22,513 bases of DNA from Neoechinorhynchus agilis (lineage: Eukaryota > Acanthocephala), in NCBI GenBank assembly GCA_051530055.1, contig JBMGUZ010000045.1:1-22513 (forward strand), written 5' to 3'. This document shows, piece after piece, positions 21,301 through 22,513 of this stretch; position 1 is the stretch's first letter; every line of letters starts with the position of its first letter. The notes beneath the pieces were generated by a model. That model did no database searches. It was not told the DNA's origin and was given only the letters and a program-made list of their open reading frames with translations. The position numbers and the translations under genes were made by a program.

Positions 21301-21569
21301 TATTTATTTTGCACGCATTTAAATATTCGTCGTCATTTTTTAATAGAGGAATCTTCCTATCACTCACGCATTTTTCTCTCGCCTGAGAAGGGTTGCGGTT
21401 CCCTCGACAACCAATTTGTCCTGTTTGCTGCAATCCACTCATCGTTTCCTCGGCCTTTCTCGTCAGCGATTTCCCCTTATTTCCAGGTTCTCCGCGCTGC
21501 GCAGTATGTGATGTGCTTCGCACTTCGAAACTTTATCGCGCCAGCGCAACCCCATAGGAGCCGCCAATT
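21301..21569. other. Spacer, nothing recognised
   Basis: Sequence between a Gypsy scrap and the synthetase pseudogene. A minus-strand frame is open across 21140-21523, but most of it overlaps the RNase H remnant and it shows no known motif. Confidence 0.4.
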
Positions 21570-22513
21570 TCAATAGCATTCGGCTTTAGCCTTGCATTTG
21601 TATAAAAGGAAATGTGATTACAAAATCTGAAACAAGGCAATCAGGCTCTTTTAGAAGTACGTGCGAGTGAGTTTAAAGTATTTAATGTTTGCCGACAAAG
21701 TCTTCCTTTTAATCCTGCCTGCAGTATGAATTCAAATGAACGGATTAAACAAAAGTTTCGTCTATTTGACTTTAAATAACAAAACGCACAACGGAATCTC
21801 AGACTTTGATCGGAGTTTGTAAGACGAATACGATACTTCTTTTATTCTAAACAATTTGTGGAAATTAAGACGCCTATTCTTACATCGATTTCAGAGACCG
21901 GAGCCAATGAATTCGTAATTAGACGGTCGTCAAACACTGAAATGGAATATGCCCTCGCTCAAAATTCCCAGATGATTTGCGGAATTGATCGTTATTTCGA
22001 AATAGCTAAGTGTTTCCGAGATGAGCTCATCAATTCCGTTAGACAACCCGAATTCACTCAAGTCGACTATGAGATGGCATTCTGTGATCAAAATGACATT
22101 ATGATGATTGCTGAAGAATGCCTCCAATCGTCCATACTTTTTGTATGCTCTAAGAAAATCCAATTCCAATCAATGACTTACGATGACGCTATTCGAAGAT
22201 TCAGAACGGATAATCTGATCATTATTCTTATTATGAGTGCAGATAATGAGAATATGGATAGAGGAAACCCGATTGTCGATATCAAAAGTCATTCTCAACT
22301 CAAAAAGTTAAAATGCACTTGTATGGATATACAACGAATAATGTAATCAATCCGAAAAACAATGTAAAGCGTAAAGATGATGCGTTCAGGACTGAACTCT
22401 GCGAAAAAAATAGTCGAATCCACAGTTTCGATGATAGTAATGGTGAGCTCCAATTTACGTGGATAACTAATATGGACGTGCTTTTGCATATTTCGCAGAG
22501 GGGATTTCTTTAA
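21570..22513 (+). pseudogene. Aspartyl-tRNA synthetase (mitochondrial/bacterial type) pseudogene, partial
   Basis: Homologous to the class II enzyme that charges tRNA-Asp, of the DARS2/bacterial AspS type. In order: the end of the anticodon-binding domain (ICIKGNVITK near 21593, LEVRASEFKVFNVCRQSLPF near 21650-21705), NERIKQKFRLFDFK, NLRL, motif 1 (SEFVRRIRYFFYSKQFVEIK then TP near 21810-21870), GIDRYFEIAKCFRDE with the motif 2 FRDE and RQPEFTQVDYEMAF (about 21980-22080), and MTYDDAIRRFRTD near 22170-22205. A weak FTWIT match follows near 22450. In-frame stops lie at 21777-21779 and 21807-21809, and frames change near 21640 and between 22250 and 22330. A few residues are missing before GIDRYF, where QSPQxFKQLLM is expected. 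No introns are seen, so it may be a processed copy. A bacterial origin is also possible. It runs off the window. Confidence 0.85.

Noticed and set aside
21123-21386. Plus-strand open frame starting MPWSCPHVGPRYEG
   Set aside because: It overlaps the Gypsy RNase H remnant in another frame and shows no domain of its own.
21601-21608. TATAAAAG resembling a core promoter TATA box ahead of the synthetase sequence
   Set aside because: It lies inside the reading frame homologous to aspartyl-tRNA synthetase (ICIKGNVITK), so it is former coding sequence.
1-22513. CRISPR arrays, operons, bacterial promoters or a defence-type gene cluster
   Set aside because: No spaced repeats, no compact co-directional gene runs, and clear spliceosomal introns and animal-type retroelements.

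Overview
The window reads as animal nuclear DNA, probably from a small invertebrate. It has GT-AG introns of only 33-83 bp, a mitochondrial-type tRNA synthetase remnant, and a dense, mostly decayed load of Gypsy LTR elements and LINEs. I cannot name the species. Everything was read by eye. No database or alignment program was used.

Layout. At 335-2411 (minus) lies a gene that looks whole: 14 short exons, 454 codons, an N-terminal membrane anchor followed by about five strand-helix modules, in a family I do not recognise. Its 5' two-thirds and upstream flank (954-2897) recur in the same orientation at 11610-13499. There they form a second, 10-exon gene (11460-13048, minus) with a different C-terminal tail, also open throughout. 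Between the copies is a mobile-element graveyard: LINE 1 (3185-5175, plus), a Gypsy fossil (5176-6580, minus), an unexplained stretch with an LTR-like start (6581-7180), a long Gypsy fossil (7181-10620, plus), and two LINE end pieces pointing at each other (10690-11328).

Downstream of the second copy come 1.1 kb I cannot explain (13500-14639), a shortened Gypsy fossil (14640-15705) carrying a small foldback insertion (15415-15582), LINE 3 (15945-19370, minus) and LINE 2 (19371-20890, minus; same family as LINE 1). A Gypsy RNase H scrap follows (20985-21300). The window ends in a dead copy of an aspartyl-tRNA synthetase gene (21570-22513, plus, running off the end).

The point of interest is the duplicated small-intron gene pair. 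Exon lengths differ between copies only by multiples of three, while intron lengths differ freely, which supports both the gene models and past selection on the protein. No multi-gene system or operon-like arrangement is visible.
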